Shown here: positions 8,633-16,847 of the stretch, one piece after another | How positions within the stretch are numbered: position 1 is the first letter of the stretch | Layout: every line of letters begins with the position of its first letter | From: JAHJQZ01 sp963676075 | GTDB lineage: Bacteria > Pseudomonadota > Alphaproteobacteria > Rhizobiales > Devosiaceae | DNA length: 64,000 nt | NCBI GenBank assembly: GCA_963676075.2 | Contig: CAXXNZ010000020.1 | Span: forward strand, 32,632 to 96,631 | Direction: 5' to 3' | Notes under the pieces: model-generated | What the model saw: only the letters and a program-made list of their open reading frames with translations | What the model was told of the DNA's origin: nothing | The model's database searches: none | Made by a program: the position numbers and the translations under genes

Positions 8633-9097
8633 ATGCCGCGCGATCTCCGCATGTCCCGCATGCTGCATGTGCTGATCCATATGGACCGGCATGTCGCCCG
8701 CGCCACCTCCGATCAGATCTCGAAGATGATATCGACGAACCCCGTCGTCGTGCGCCGGATGATGGCCGGATTGCGGGAAAAGGGCGTGGTGACATCGGAA
8801 AAGGGTCACGGCGGCGGTTGGCAGCTTGCGCGGTCACTGGCCGAGATCAGCCTGCGCGATGTCTACGACGCGATCGGCCGCCCGCCCCTGTTCAATATCG
8901 GGGCACAGGCGGAGCCTTCCGAGTGCCTGGTGGAAAAGGCCGTTGATGCCCGGCTTGATGCGACGCTTCGGGACGCCGAAACGCGGCTCCTGGCTCAGTT
9001 TGCCGAGGTAACTGTCGAAGATCTCGCACGCGATTTCGAGAAGAGCTTCGCAGAGCAAAAGTCCGCGTCGACCGTCGGCCTCCACATAGCGCCATAG
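8633..9097 (+). CDS. Rrf2 family transcriptional regulator
   Basis: This 154-residue Rrf2-type winged helix protein has the N-terminal block RMLHVLIHMDRH, the helix-turn-helix ATSDQISKMISTNPVVVRRMMAGLREKGVV, and the wing EKGHGGGWQLARSLAEISLRDVYDAIG. The three-cysteine cluster that binds Fe-S in IscR/NsrR is absent; only one Cys (SECLVEK) is present. It is therefore closer to the non-Fe-S group (YwnA-like), which senses redox or electrophilic signals. It is transcribed divergently from the flavoprotein-methyltransferase operon and probably represses that operon and itself. Confidence 0.88.
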   Translation: MPRDLRMSRMLHVLIHMDRHVARATSDQISKMISTNPVVVRRMMAGLREKGVVTSEKGHGGGWQLARSLAEISLRDVYDAIGRPPLFNIGAQAEPSECLVEKAVDARLDATLRDAETRLLAQFAEVTVEDLARDFEKSFAEQKSASTVGLHIAP

Positions 9098-9124
9098 ACC
9101 GGTAGAACGATTGTCGGCGGGAGC

Positions 9125-10354
9125 CTAGAAACTCGGCGCCGCCTGCCAGCTTGGGAACGGGTCGGGCAGTTGCTGCCATGCCTCGGGGGTAAATTTGCGG
9201 GCAGGAACCAGGCAGGCATCGAGTTCCCGACGGATCGCGGCTTCGTCCATGGGATCGGTGCCGATGAAAACAATCTCTTGCCGCCTGTCACCCCAGACCG
9301 GGTCGATATAAGGCGCCATGGAGGCGCGCCAGTCGGCGTCGTCCGGCCACCGGTCTTGCGGAACCGCCGACCACCACATGCCGCGGCGGTTGGTCCGGAT
9401 CAGTGCCCCAGCCTGACTGATTTCGCCGACAAAATGCGGACGTGTCGCCAGCCAGAAAAAGCCCTTGGCCCTTACAACACCGGGCCAGGCCGAGTTGATG
9501 AACCTGTTGAGCAATAGCGGGTTGAACGGACGGCGGGCGTGATAGACGAAGGAGCGGATGCCATATTCCTCCGTCTCCGGCACGTGGTCCTTGAAGCCGT
9601 TCAGCTCCTTGAACCAGAGCGGGTTCATCTCGGCGCGTTCGAGGCTGAACAGCCCGGTGTCCAGCACCTCGTCGAGCGGAACATCGCAGAAATCGGTCTC
9701 GATCAGTTTCGCGTCGGGGTTGAGCGACTTGATGATCTTGATGGCCGCATCCCGCTGATCGGCATTTGCCATCGAGACCTTGTTGAGAATGATAACATCG
9801 GCAAATTCGATCTGCTCGACCAGCAGGTCGACCAGGGCCCGATCGTCGCCGTCCCCGGCAGTTTCACCGCGATCCCTCAAAAAGTCGTGCGAGGCATAGT
9901 CATTGAGCAGGTTAGCCGTGTCGACCACCGTGACCATAGTATCGAGCCGCGTCAGGTCGGACAGTGAATGCCCGTTCTCGTCGCGATAATCGAAGGTGGT
10001 GGCGATCGGCAGGGGTTCGGCAATGCCGGTGCCTTCGATCAGCAAATAGTCGTAGCGGCCGGTGTCGGCCAGCCGCCGCACCTCTTCGAGCAGATCGTCA
10101 CGAAGCGTGCAGCAGATGCAGCCGTTCGACATCTCGACCAGCTTCTCATCGGTGCGGCTGAGATCGGCCCCGCCATCCCGGACAAGGGAGGCGTCGATGT
10201 TGACCTCGCTCATGTCGTTGACGATGACGGCGACCCGCCTGCCCTCGCGGTTGTTGAGAATGTGATTGAGCAGCGTGGTCTTACCGGCGCCGAGAAAGCC
10301 GGACAGCACGGTGACGGGAAGCTTGCTGTTTGCGGACGATGAGGAAGCGGTCAT
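9125..10354 (-). CDS. COG0523 (CobW/ZinG-type) GTPase, zinc metallochaperone
   Basis: This 409-residue G3E GTPase has Walker A GFLGAGKTT (residues 19-27), the metal-binding signature NGCICCTLRDDL with Cys79, Cys81 and Cys82, a switch/Walker B LIEGTGIAEP, and the guanine-specificity element ILNKVS. The CobW_C domain covers the last third (RPHFVGEIS, GDRRQEIVFIG). COG0523 proteins deliver Zn to client enzymes during zinc starvation. The location directly downstream of znuA, 72 bp away on the same strand and under a Zur-box promoter, supports the zinc branch of the family. ATG 10354 (MTASSSS) is chosen because the longer reading lacks a ribosome binding site. Confidence 0.9.
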   Translation of the reverse strand: MTASSSSANSKLPVTVLSGFLGAGKTTLLNHILNNREGRRVAVIVNDMSEVNIDASLVRDGGADLSRTDEKLVEMSNGCICCTLRDDLLEEVRRLADTGRYDYLLIEGTGIAEPLPIATTFDYRDENGHSLSDLTRLDTMVTVVDTANLLNDYASHDFLRDRGETAGDGDDRALVDLLVEQIEFADVIILNKVSMANADQRDAAIKIIKSLNPDAKLIETDFCDVPLDEVLDTGLFSLERAEMNPLWFKELNGFKDHVPETEEYGIRSFVYHARRPFNPLLLNRFINSAWPGVVRAKGFFWLATRPHFVGEISQAGALIRTNRRGMWWSAVPQDRWPDDADWRASMAPYIDPVWGDRRQEIVFIGTDPMDEAAIRRELDACLVPARKFTPEAWQQLPDPFPSWQAAPSF

Positions 10355-10426
10355 GCGTTTTCCATTGCGGCTGAGAAGAAGTCGGAGCGCCGCCGCATGG
10401 AGCAATGCGGCGGCGCTCCCGATCGA

Positions 10427-11419
10427 TCACTGACAGGACGCAAGTCCGTCCGCCACATCCCGGATGAGCTGCGGGTAAAGGTTCGGCCCGAGTTCAAGAT
10501 CGCTGCCGAGCGGATCGAGAACGCCAACCTTGGCATCAGTGCCCTCGAACACGGTCTCAAGCAGGCCCGGATTGAACTGCGGTTCGGCGAAGGCGCAGGT
10601 GATGTCGAGTTCGGCCACCTTGTCGCGGATTTCCGCGATACGTGCCGGGCTCGGATCGGTGGCGTCGCCGAGACGGACCGATCCGGCGGCCGAGATGCCG
10701 AAGCGGTTCTCGAAATACTGATAGGCGTCGTGGAAAACGATGAAATTCGTGCCGAAGTCCTTGAGTTCGCCGCTCACGTCAGCGACCAGGGTTTCCAGCT
10801 GCGCTTTGCCCTCGGCGGCGTTTTTCGCATAGGTTCCGGCGTTGTCTGGATCGACCTTGCTCAGGTCCTCGGCGATCACATCCAGCCAGACAATGGCGTT
10901 CTGCGGATCGAGCCATGAATGCGGGTCGTGCCCGCCATGGTCATGGTCGTGTTCATCATGATCATGGCCCTCATCTTCGTGGTCGTGATCATGCTCCGCG
11001 TCGGCGTGATCCTCGTGATCGTGATCTTCGCCTTCTTCGTCACCGTGGCTGTGCTTCTCGAAAGTCGCGCCCGCACGGGACTCAAGCTCGGTGACACCTT
11101 TCGCTTCCATCAGCTGGACGGAAAGCGTGTTCGCCGCCAATGAGTCGATCGAGCGCTCGAGCCACGGCTCAAGCTCCTCGCCCACCCAGAAGACCACATC
11201 GGCGTTCTGCAGCGCCTCAGCCTCGGCCGGGCGGAGCGAATAGCCATGCGGCGACGCGCCCTGCTGGACGATGAGATCGGGCGTGCCGACGCCCTCCATC
11301 ACCTTGGCGACAAGCGAATAAACCGGCGCAATGTCGACCGCCACGGTGGGCGCGTCGGCCAAAGCGGCGCTTGTCAGCGCCAATGACGACACGGCGGTTG
11401 CGAGGAACAGTTTTTTCAT
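10427..11419 (-). CDS. znuA: Zinc ABC transporter substrate-binding protein ZnuA
   Basis: This 330-residue periplasmic cluster A-I solute-binding protein has a Sec signal (residues 1-21). ZnuA hallmarks are VDIAPVYSLVAKVMEGVG, the ligand His in GASPHGYSLRP, a long acidic/His-rich loop of about 45 residues with 14 His, then GHDPHSWLDPQNA (second ligand), FIVFHDAYQYFENRF (third ligand region) and LDPLGSDL. The His-rich loop is a typical zinc buffer of ZnuA and separates it from Mn-specific homologs. Transcription starts from the Zur-regulated divergent promoter, with the COG0523 GTPase gene behind it. It supplies Zn to ZnuBC, encoded on the other side. Confidence 0.95.
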   Translation of the reverse strand: MKKLFLATAVSSLALTSAALADAPTVAVDIAPVYSLVAKVMEGVGTPDLIVQQGASPHGYSLRPAEAEALQNADVVFWVGEELEPWLERSIDSLAANTLSVQLMEAKGVTELESRAGATFEKHSHGDEEGEDHDHEDHADAEHDHDHEDEGHDHDEHDHDHGGHDPHSWLDPQNAIVWLDVIAEDLSKVDPDNAGTYAKNAAEGKAQLETLVADVSGELKDFGTNFIVFHDAYQYFENRFGISAAGSVRLGDATDPSPARIAEIRDKVAELDITCAFAEPQFNPGLLETVFEGTDAKVGVLDPLGSDLELGPNLYPQLIRDVADGLASCQ

Positions 11420-11432
11420 GACGATCTCCTGC

Positions 11433-11450
11433 GTAACGTTATTGTATTAC
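11433..11450. promoter_or_regulatory. Zur box, znuA-proximal
   Basis: GTAACGTTATTGTATTAC lies 14 bp before the znuA start codon. It matches 14 of 18 positions of the palindrome GTAATGTTATAACATTAC recognised by proteobacterial Zur proteins. Confidence 0.7.
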
Positions 11451-11469
11451 GTTCGGCGATCTCATATGC

Positions 11470-11487
11470 GTAATGTTATCACATTTC
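11470..11487. promoter_or_regulatory. Zur box, zur-proximal
   Basis: GTAATGTTATCACATTTC matches 16 of 18 positions of the Zur palindrome and lies 26 bp before the zur start codon. Two boxes in one divergent region suit independent control of znuA and zur-znuCB. Confidence 0.75.
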
Positions 11488-11512
11488 AAGAGCCCTATTC
11501 GAGTGAGAGGCA

Positions 11513-12022
11513 ATGCGGCGACCATCCGCGTACGCGACCGAAATTCGTCAAGAGCCCAATCCGGTTTCAGCAACCAGTCTGGTTGTCGAAGTCGAAAGGC
11601 ACTGCGCCCGCAATGGTCTGAACTTCACCAGATCGCGCCGCCTCGTGCTGGATATCCTCGCCGGACAGGGAGGAGCACTTGGGGCCTACACCATCATCGA
11701 GCGGCTGGCGGACGAAGGGGTCAATGCAAAACCCGCTATTGTCTACCGGGCTCTAGATTTTCTCATCGCGCACGGGTTTGCCCACAAGATCAAAGGCCTG
11801 AACGCATTTGCCGCCTGCACCTTTCCACATCAGGCGCATCTGCCGGTGTTCTTGATCTGCAGTGGCTGCGGAACTGTCGTAGAAATGCCTCTCTCCTCAA
11901 CCGAGGCCTTGCTCGGTAAGAGGACTGAAATACATGGCTTTCGGGTCGAACATGCTCTCATAGAAGTAAAAGGCTGCTGCTCCGATTGCATGGCCGCTGG
12001 GACCACTCATGAATCTAATTGA
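11513..12022 (+). CDS. zur: Zinc uptake regulator Zur (Fur family)
   Basis: This 169-residue Fur-family repressor has the winged-helix part LNFTRSRRLVLDILAGQGGALGAY and the recognition region NAKPAIVYRALDFLIAHGF. The dimerisation part carries two structural-zinc cysteine pairs, CSGC (LICSGCGTV) and CSDC (GCCSDCMA). The His-rich motif FPHQAHLP provides regulatory-metal ligands. The Cys-rich C-terminus and the position beside znuABC identify it as Zur rather than Fur. It overlaps znuC by 14 bp, so repressor and transporter are co-transcribed and autoregulated. ATG 11513 is taken, with GAGAGG a few bases upstream; a shorter start is possible. Confidence 0.93.
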   Translation: MRRPSAYATEIRQEPNPVSATSLVVEVERHCARNGLNFTRSRRLVLDILAGQGGALGAYTIIERLADEGVNAKPAIVYRALDFLIAHGFAHKIKGLNAFAACTFPHQAHLPVFLICSGCGTVVEMPLSSTEALLGKRTEIHGFRVEHALIEVKGCCSDCMAAGTTHESN

Positions 12023-12743
12023 AATCGAAAAACTCGTCGTCCGCCTTGGTGGGCACACGGCCCTCGACACGGTTGATTTTGCCATCCAGTCCGGCGAAAT
12101 CGTCACCGTTGTCGGGCCAAACGGCTCGGGCAAGACGACGTTGCTGCGAGCGATCATCGGCGCAGTTTCACCGACATCGGGCCAGGTAATCCGGCGAGAG
12201 GGATTGCGCCTGGGCTATGTGCCACAGCGGCTGCATATCGATCCCAGCCTGCCGATACGCGTTGCGCGATTCATGAGCCTGCCCCGAAAGGCGAGCAAGG
12301 ATCAGATAGTTCTTGCCCTCAGTCAGGCCGGTGTGCCGGAACTGATCAATCGTCAGATGACCGAACTGTCAGGCGGGCAATTCCAGCGCGTTCTTCTCGC
12401 GCGCGCACTGGTGGAACGACCGGATTTACTGCTTCTCGATGAAGCGACGCAGGGGCTGGATCAGCCGGGAACGGCCGATTTCTATCGTCAAATTGAGGAT
12501 GTGCGCCAACGGCTGGGCTGTGCCGTCATCATGGTTAGCCACGATCTTCACGTCGTCATGAGCGCCAGCGACCGCGTGATTTGCCTGAATGGCCATATCT
12601 GTTGCCAGGGACATCCCGAACATGTGGCTTCGGCGCCCGAATATCGCGCCCTCTTCGGAGAAGGCACCAAGGGCGCCTTGGCGCTTTACCGGCATCACCA
12701 CACACATAGCCACAACGAAGATGGATCGGAGGCGGCGCAATGA
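12009..12743 (+). CDS. znuC: Zinc ABC transporter ATP-binding protein ZnuC
   Basis: This 244-residue ABC ATPase has Walker A VGPNGSGKTT (residues 36-45), signature LSGGQFQRV, Walker B LLLLDEATQ, and the switch His in MVSHDLHVV. The C-terminus (RHHHTHSHNEDG) is His-rich, as in many ZnuC proteins, and may bind Zn. It energises import through ZnuB of zinc delivered by ZnuA. The start codon lies inside the end of zur, and the stop overlaps the znuB start by 4 bp, which indicates translational coupling. Confidence 0.95.
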   Translation: MNLIEIEKLVVRLGGHTALDTVDFAIQSGEIVTVVGPNGSGKTTLLRAIIGAVSPTSGQVIRREGLRLGYVPQRLHIDPSLPIRVARFMSLPRKASKDQIVLALSQAGVPELINRQMTELSGGQFQRVLLARALVERPDLLLLDEATQGLDQPGTADFYRQIEDVRQRLGCAVIMVSHDLHVVMSASDRVICLNGHICCQGHPEHVASAPEYRALFGEGTKGALALYRHHHTHSHNEDGSEAAQ

Positions 12744-13543
12744 TTTTGGATGATTTCATGGTCCGGGCTGCTATCGCCGGACTCGGTGTTGCGATCGCCG
12801 CGGCGCCGCTCGGCTGTTTCGTGGTCTGGCGCAAGATGGCCTATTTCGGCGATGCGACCGCGCACGCCGCCATTCTCGGAATCGCGCTCTCTCTTGCCCT
12901 ATCGACACCGATCTTCGCAGGCGTGCTGGTGATTGCCATTTTCATGGCGCTGACCGTTTCGACGCTGAGCGGACGCAATTACGCCATGGACACGCTTCTG
13001 GGTGTCATGGCGCATTCCGCACTGGCCCTCGGGCTTGTCGCCGTTTCCTTTCTGCAGGGCATACGGATCGACCTGATGGCCTATCTGTTCGGCGACATTC
13101 TGGCTGTCCGTCCGGCCGATCTGGCCGTTATCTGGACCGGTGCCATTCTGGTGCTGGCTCTGATCGGCTGGCGTTGGTCTGCCCTTTTGACGGCGACGCT
13201 CAATTCCGATCTCGCCCACGCGGCCGGCATCGATCCGAAACGTGAGCAGCTTGTTCTGATCTTGTCGCTCGCCATCGTGGTTGCCGTGGCGATCAAGGTC
13301 GTTGGCGTGCTGCTGATCGCGTCCATGCTGATCATTCCGGCAGCCGCTGCACGTCCGTTCAGCCGGACGCCGGAAATGATGGCGGTGATCGCCGCAGTCG
13401 TCGGAGCGTCGTCCGTTCTGGTCGGATTGCACGTCGCCTACCAGTTCAACACGCCGACCGGTCCGACGATCGTAAGCGTAGCAGCAGTGTTGTTCATGCT
13501 GTCGGCCATGACGTCGCTCTATCGAAACAGATCGGGAAGCTGA
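12740..13543 (+). CDS. znuB: Zinc ABC transporter permease ZnuB
   Basis: This 267-residue ABC-3 family integral membrane permease has about eight hydrophobic segments. Family landmarks are GCFVVWRKMAYFGDATAHAA near the N-terminus, MDTLLGVMAHSALALGLV, and the conserved IKVVGVLLIASMLIIPAAAA in the last third. It forms the membrane channel of the ZnuABC importer. It is the last gene of zur-znuC-znuB. Confidence 0.95.
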   Translation: MILDDFMVRAAIAGLGVAIAAAPLGCFVVWRKMAYFGDATAHAAILGIALSLALSTPIFAGVLVIAIFMALTVSTLSGRNYAMDTLLGVMAHSALALGLVAVSFLQGIRIDLMAYLFGDILAVRPADLAVIWTGAILVLALIGWRWSALLTATLNSDLAHAAGIDPKREQLVLILSLAIVVAVAIKVVGVLLIASMLIIPAAAARPFSRTPEMMAVIAAVVGASSVLVGLHVAYQFNTPTGPTIVSVAAVLFMLSAMTSLYRNRSGS

Positions 13544-13933
13544 TCCTGCGCCACGTTTCATCTGAGCGACGCCGGCGGCCTCAATTCGGATAGCCAAGGG
13601 GCGGCCCGCGCCGGCAAGGATCACCGCAGCGGCAACGCCACCTGGCGACAGGCACTCATTGACATCGGCTCGTGAGAGCTGTCGGCAGCAATGACGCGTC
13701 GGGGCAAACGGAAACCACCGCAACCTTTGTATCCGCTTTCGCAGGTTCAATGAAAAACCCGCCACTTACGGAGCGCGCGATGCCCAAACATGCCGTGCCC
13801 TATGCTACGAAAGGCAGGCTGTTGCGCATTCGGCAAGATGACTTGCCGAGCATAAAAGAAATTGCCTTTAAATAATAATTTGGAAAAATTATTATTTAAT
13901 ATATCGAATTATATATTTTATTATTAGTCACAA
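13544..13933. other. Intergenic region with AT-rich 13-bp inverted repeat (13869-13898)
   Basis: About 390 bp between convergent transcription units. Most is GC-rich with no supported gene. The last 70 bp (about 13860-13930) are almost pure A/T in an otherwise GC-rich genome. They contain a perfect inverted repeat, TAAATAATAATTT and its complement, with a GGAA loop (13869-13898). It may stop transcription from both sides, although it lacks the GC stem of an intrinsic terminator. Confidence 0.55.
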
Positions 13934-14452
13934 TCAGTTCTCGAGCAAGGTGGAGCGAGCTGTGATCACGGTATTTCCGTCCTGCCGCACAAACTGCACC
14001 TGGAGCTGATTGCCCTTGGTGCCGGTGGCTTGCCAAACTTCGCCGCCGCTGACTTTCGCCGCATCGACGGGCGTGCCGTGGAGCAGGCCAAAGTAATCTT
14101 TGAGTTTCTCGAACAGCTCGTCGCTTTGCGCGTCGGTGAACACGCCCTCCGGAATGACGACAGTACAGCCGATTTCCGTGTCGGGCTCCGAGGTGATGGT
14201 AACCGCGATACCGTCGCCATTTTGCAGCATCGCACCACCCGGCACCTCGGTCAGCAGCTGAAAGCCATCGACATCCTTGAAGACATTGACGGCGGCCTTC
14301 GCCATGATCGGTCTCAGATCGTCGACGATGCAGCCCGACATCAACACACGTGCATAGTCGTCACTTGTCTTGAGCGGATCTGCAAAGGCCGGGGTGCCTG
14401 CCGAGAGTGTCAGGCCGAAAGCAAGGATTGAAATCAGCTTTTGCTTGAGCAT
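13934..14452 (-). CDS. Exported protein of unknown function
   Basis: This 172-residue product has a clear Sec signal peptide (MLKQKLISILAFGLTLSAG, cleavage after PAFA at residue 24), so it acts in the periplasm or outside. I do not recognise the mature domain. It has two Cys (SGCIVDD and EIGCTVV), a segment GDGIAVTITSEP and a C-terminal QLQVQFVRQDGNTVITAR. The pattern suggests a small alpha/beta fold with one disulfide. ATG 14452 is preferred over 14485 because it begins the signal peptide and has AGGTGG upstream. It lies 81 bp downstream of the VWA gene on the same strand and may share its transcript. Confidence 0.7.
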   Translation of the reverse strand: MLKQKLISILAFGLTLSAGTPAFADPLKTSDDYARVLMSGCIVDDLRPIMAKAAVNVFKDVDGFQLLTEVPGGAMLQNGDGIAVTITSEPDTEIGCTVVIPEGVFTDAQSDELFEKLKDYFGLLHGTPVDAAKVSGGEVWQATGTKGNQLQVQFVRQDGNTVITARSTLLEN

Positions 14453-14533
14453 TGGTTCCACCTTTTCTTGTCGAGAGTTGTGCATTTCCGGTCGCGGTTG
14501 ACTTTGCTGGCGCCTGGCGCCGCGATCCTGGTT

Positions 14534-16558
14534 TCAATCCAGAGCTTTTGCCGTCTGCATGAGCATCGTCATCGCCAGAAAGCTGCCGGGGTTATCTGAA
14601 GCGCAAAGCTCACCCAGCTTGCTCGGCAGACAGGTCGGCCCGGCGGCACCGCCATCCGGCGCGTTCAGCGTCACGCTGCCACTGTCGTCCCGCGTGTCGA
14701 AGAAGCTGATCTGAACAGGGGCTTCTGGCCCGTCGCGATAGGGGTAGCTGCTGCCCCACCCATAATAGAGGCGGAAGGTAACCCCGGTTTCAGCGTCTTC
14801 GATCGTGCAACCCAGTTCTTCCTGGCAGAAATACCCCACATCCTCGCCGATACCGTCTTCGCCGGTCTCGCCCGACGCCTGTTGTTGGGGGGAGGACTCA
14901 CTCATGCCGGCTTCGGTCGGCGCGTCCGCAGCTTCAAGGTCGATCTGCTGACCGTCTTCCGCCGCCTGTTCCAGCGAGGCGGCATCCGGCGCATCGGCCG
15001 ACACACTGATCGACTGCCGGTAAAGCACCATGCGCTCGGTCGTGTCGTCGCGGCCGTTTTGCGGAAAGGTGCCAATATAGCGAAGGTCGTAGGTGCCCGG
15101 CGCCTCGGGTGCGGTCAGCACCATCTGATGGCTGTCGACGCTGTCTTCCGTGTAGCCATAGCTGTGCTCAACATACCCTTCGTAAGCATAGACGGGCTCT
15201 GTTCCCTCATCGACGAGATCGACCCAGTCCCCCTCCCCGGCTGGGCCGGACCAACTCACCGTGAAGTCCGCGCCGGGGCGCACGGCATCCGGAGCGTTGA
15301 GGCCGACCGAGGCAGCGATCACCTCGACTGGGCGGGTAACAAGCACGGCATCGCCGTCGGATCCACTCACGTAATAGCGCAACTCGTAGCTGCCGATGTC
15401 GAGAGGTACGGGCAGCTGCACCGGACTGCCGCTTGAGACGGCGACGCCAACGATCCACGCATCGGCCAGACTGTTCGCGTCCCGGTAGAGCCCGATGAAG
15501 TCGTTCTCATTGCCGGGGCCACCCCATGCGATCTTGATGGTCGCGCCCTGGCCAGCTGTGTTCGGCGCATCGAGGAACTTGTCGACATCGACAACCGTCA
15601 CCGGACGAACGGCAAGGCTGAGTTCCCTGACGGCGTCCTGGTTCCCGGCGACTTCCTCTTCGCTCAACGGCGTCATGTAGCGCAGCACATAATCGCCAAG
15701 TTCGGACGGCAAGGCCAATTTGACCGTGCCTTCATTGCCGCTGACCGGAACGCTGTCGAAAGACACCGTGCCGGCACCATCGAATGGGGCGACATCGATA
15801 TAGTCGCCATCACGCCCTGGGCCGGTCCAGGCGATTTCGATCTGTGTGGCACGCCCGGCGCTGTCGGCAGCGTTCAAAGTGGCATCGGGCAGGTCAAACG
15901 CCACCTCTGGTTCCTTGCCGACAGGCGCTGCCGCCGCGATGGTCCGGGTCAGCGCATCGCGCAGGCCGACTTCATCATCAGCGGTAATGTAGCGACCTCC
16001 GGTTTCTGTCGCGAGGCATGAAAGGGCTGCGCCTTCTTCTTCGCTGAGGCCGAAACCGACGACATGGGCCGTGAAATCGACGCCGCTTTCTTCGAGTTCT
16101 TGGGCAAGCGCGCAGGGATCGCCGCCGCAGGTTTCGATGCCATCGGTGATGAGAACGACCGTGGCGGCCTCTTCGGTCGACCGCAGTTCGGCTGCTGCCT
16201 CACGAACGGCCTCGGTCAATGGCGTCTTTCCCAAAAAGCGCATGGCATTTGCCGCCGAAGAAATCGCTCCGGCATTGTTTTCGGCCGGCGACACCAGCAT
16301 CTGGATATCGGCGCAATCGCCCTTGCGGCGATGACCGTAGGCAAGCAATCCCAGCGTACGGTCGGCGGGCAGGCCGGACAAGACGTCGGCAAGCGCTTCT
16401 TTCGCGATCTCAAGTTTTGGTTTGCCATCAATCTGGCCCCACATGGAACCGGAACCGTCCATAATAACAATTGTCTTGGCGGTATTTTCGGCTTGCGCCG
16501 AGTAAGGCATGAAAATCTGGAAAACCAGTACAATAACAAGGTAATAATAGGCTTTCAC
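14534..16558 (-). CDS. Secreted VWA-domain protein with three Ig-like repeats
   Basis: This 674-residue protein begins at GTG 16558 (AGGGG upstream) with a signal peptide (residues 1-23). The von Willebrand A domain follows directly: MIDAS residues Asp34-Ser36-Ser38 in MDGSGSMWG, then Thr in GKTPLTEAVR and Asp in VVLITDGIETCGG. Three repeats of about 90-110 residues follow, each with a W-x-GPG-x-x-x-D-[FWY]-I/V-D core and a Y-x-LRY strand near its end, which suggests Ig-like beta-sandwiches. After an acidic, Gln/Ala-rich linker comes a domain with CQEELGCTIEDAETG and two further Cys (PTCLPSKLGELC). Such proteins bind partners through the metal site at the cell surface. The partner is unknown. 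The gene is divergent from the LuxR/hydrolase regulator. Confidence 0.82.
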   Translation of the reverse strand: MKAYYYLVIVLVFQIFMPYSAQAENTAKTIVIMDGSGSMWGQIDGKPKLEIAKEALADVLSGLPADRTLGLLAYGHRRKGDCADIQMLVSPAENNAGAISSAANAMRFLGKTPLTEAVREAAAELRSTEEAATVVLITDGIETCGGDPCALAQELEESGVDFTAHVVGFGLSEEEGAALSCLATETGGRYITADDEVGLRDALTRTIAAAAPVGKEPEVAFDLPDATLNAADSAGRATQIEIAWTGPGRDGDYIDVAPFDGAGTVSFDSVPVSGNEGTVKLALPSELGDYVLRYMTPLSEEEVAGNQDAVRELSLAVRPVTVVDVDKFLDAPNTAGQGATIKIAWGGPGNENDFIGLYRDANSLADAWIVGVAVSSGSPVQLPVPLDIGSYELRYYVSGSDGDAVLVTRPVEVIAASVGLNAPDAVRPGADFTVSWSGPAGEGDWVDLVDEGTEPVYAYEGYVEHSYGYTEDSVDSHQMVLTAPEAPGTYDLRYIGTFPQNGRDDTTERMVLYRQSISVSADAPDAASLEQAAEDGQQIDLEAADAPTEAGMSESSPQQQASGETGEDGIGEDVGYFCQEELGCTIEDAETGVTFRLYYGWGSSYPYRDGPEAPVQISFFDTRDDSGSVTLNAPDGGAAGPTCLPSKLGELCASDNPGSFLAMTMLMQTAKALD

Positions 16559-16628
16559 GGAGCATCCCCTGCTTTCGGAATCGAAAAACACAATCCGGAA
16601 GGACTAGATTCTTTTCCGCTGCCTCGCA

Positions 16629-16644
16629 TACACCAATTGGTGTA
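16629..16644. promoter_or_regulatory. Perfect 16-bp palindrome, candidate operator
   Basis: TACACCAATTGGTGTA is a perfect palindrome in the 289-bp region between the VWA gene and the divergent LuxR-type regulator, 71 bp before the VWA start codon. Dimeric LuxR-type HTH proteins bind palindromes of similar size, so it is the natural candidate for the neighbouring regulator. Confidence 0.55.
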
Positions 16645-16847
16645 CCTCCGGTTGTGCACGTCCTCGGGGCGCTACAGCGCGACAACCGCCTGGATCAAAG
16701 CCAAGTCGCACTCGCGAGCCCTGGTGGCGTGTCCGGTTGAGATATGTCGGAGTTCACTTTTTGCGGGATGCTCGGTAAAACTCGTGATTTTCCATTTTGC
16801 CGCGGCGAGTTTCGTCCGGGTTCCCCAGCCAAGGGTGCGCTTCGTTC

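Noticed and set aside
13672..13875. 67-residue plus-strand frame ending at the AT-rich stem
   Set aside because: No ribosome binding site or known domain; it only ends where AT-rich stop codons begin.
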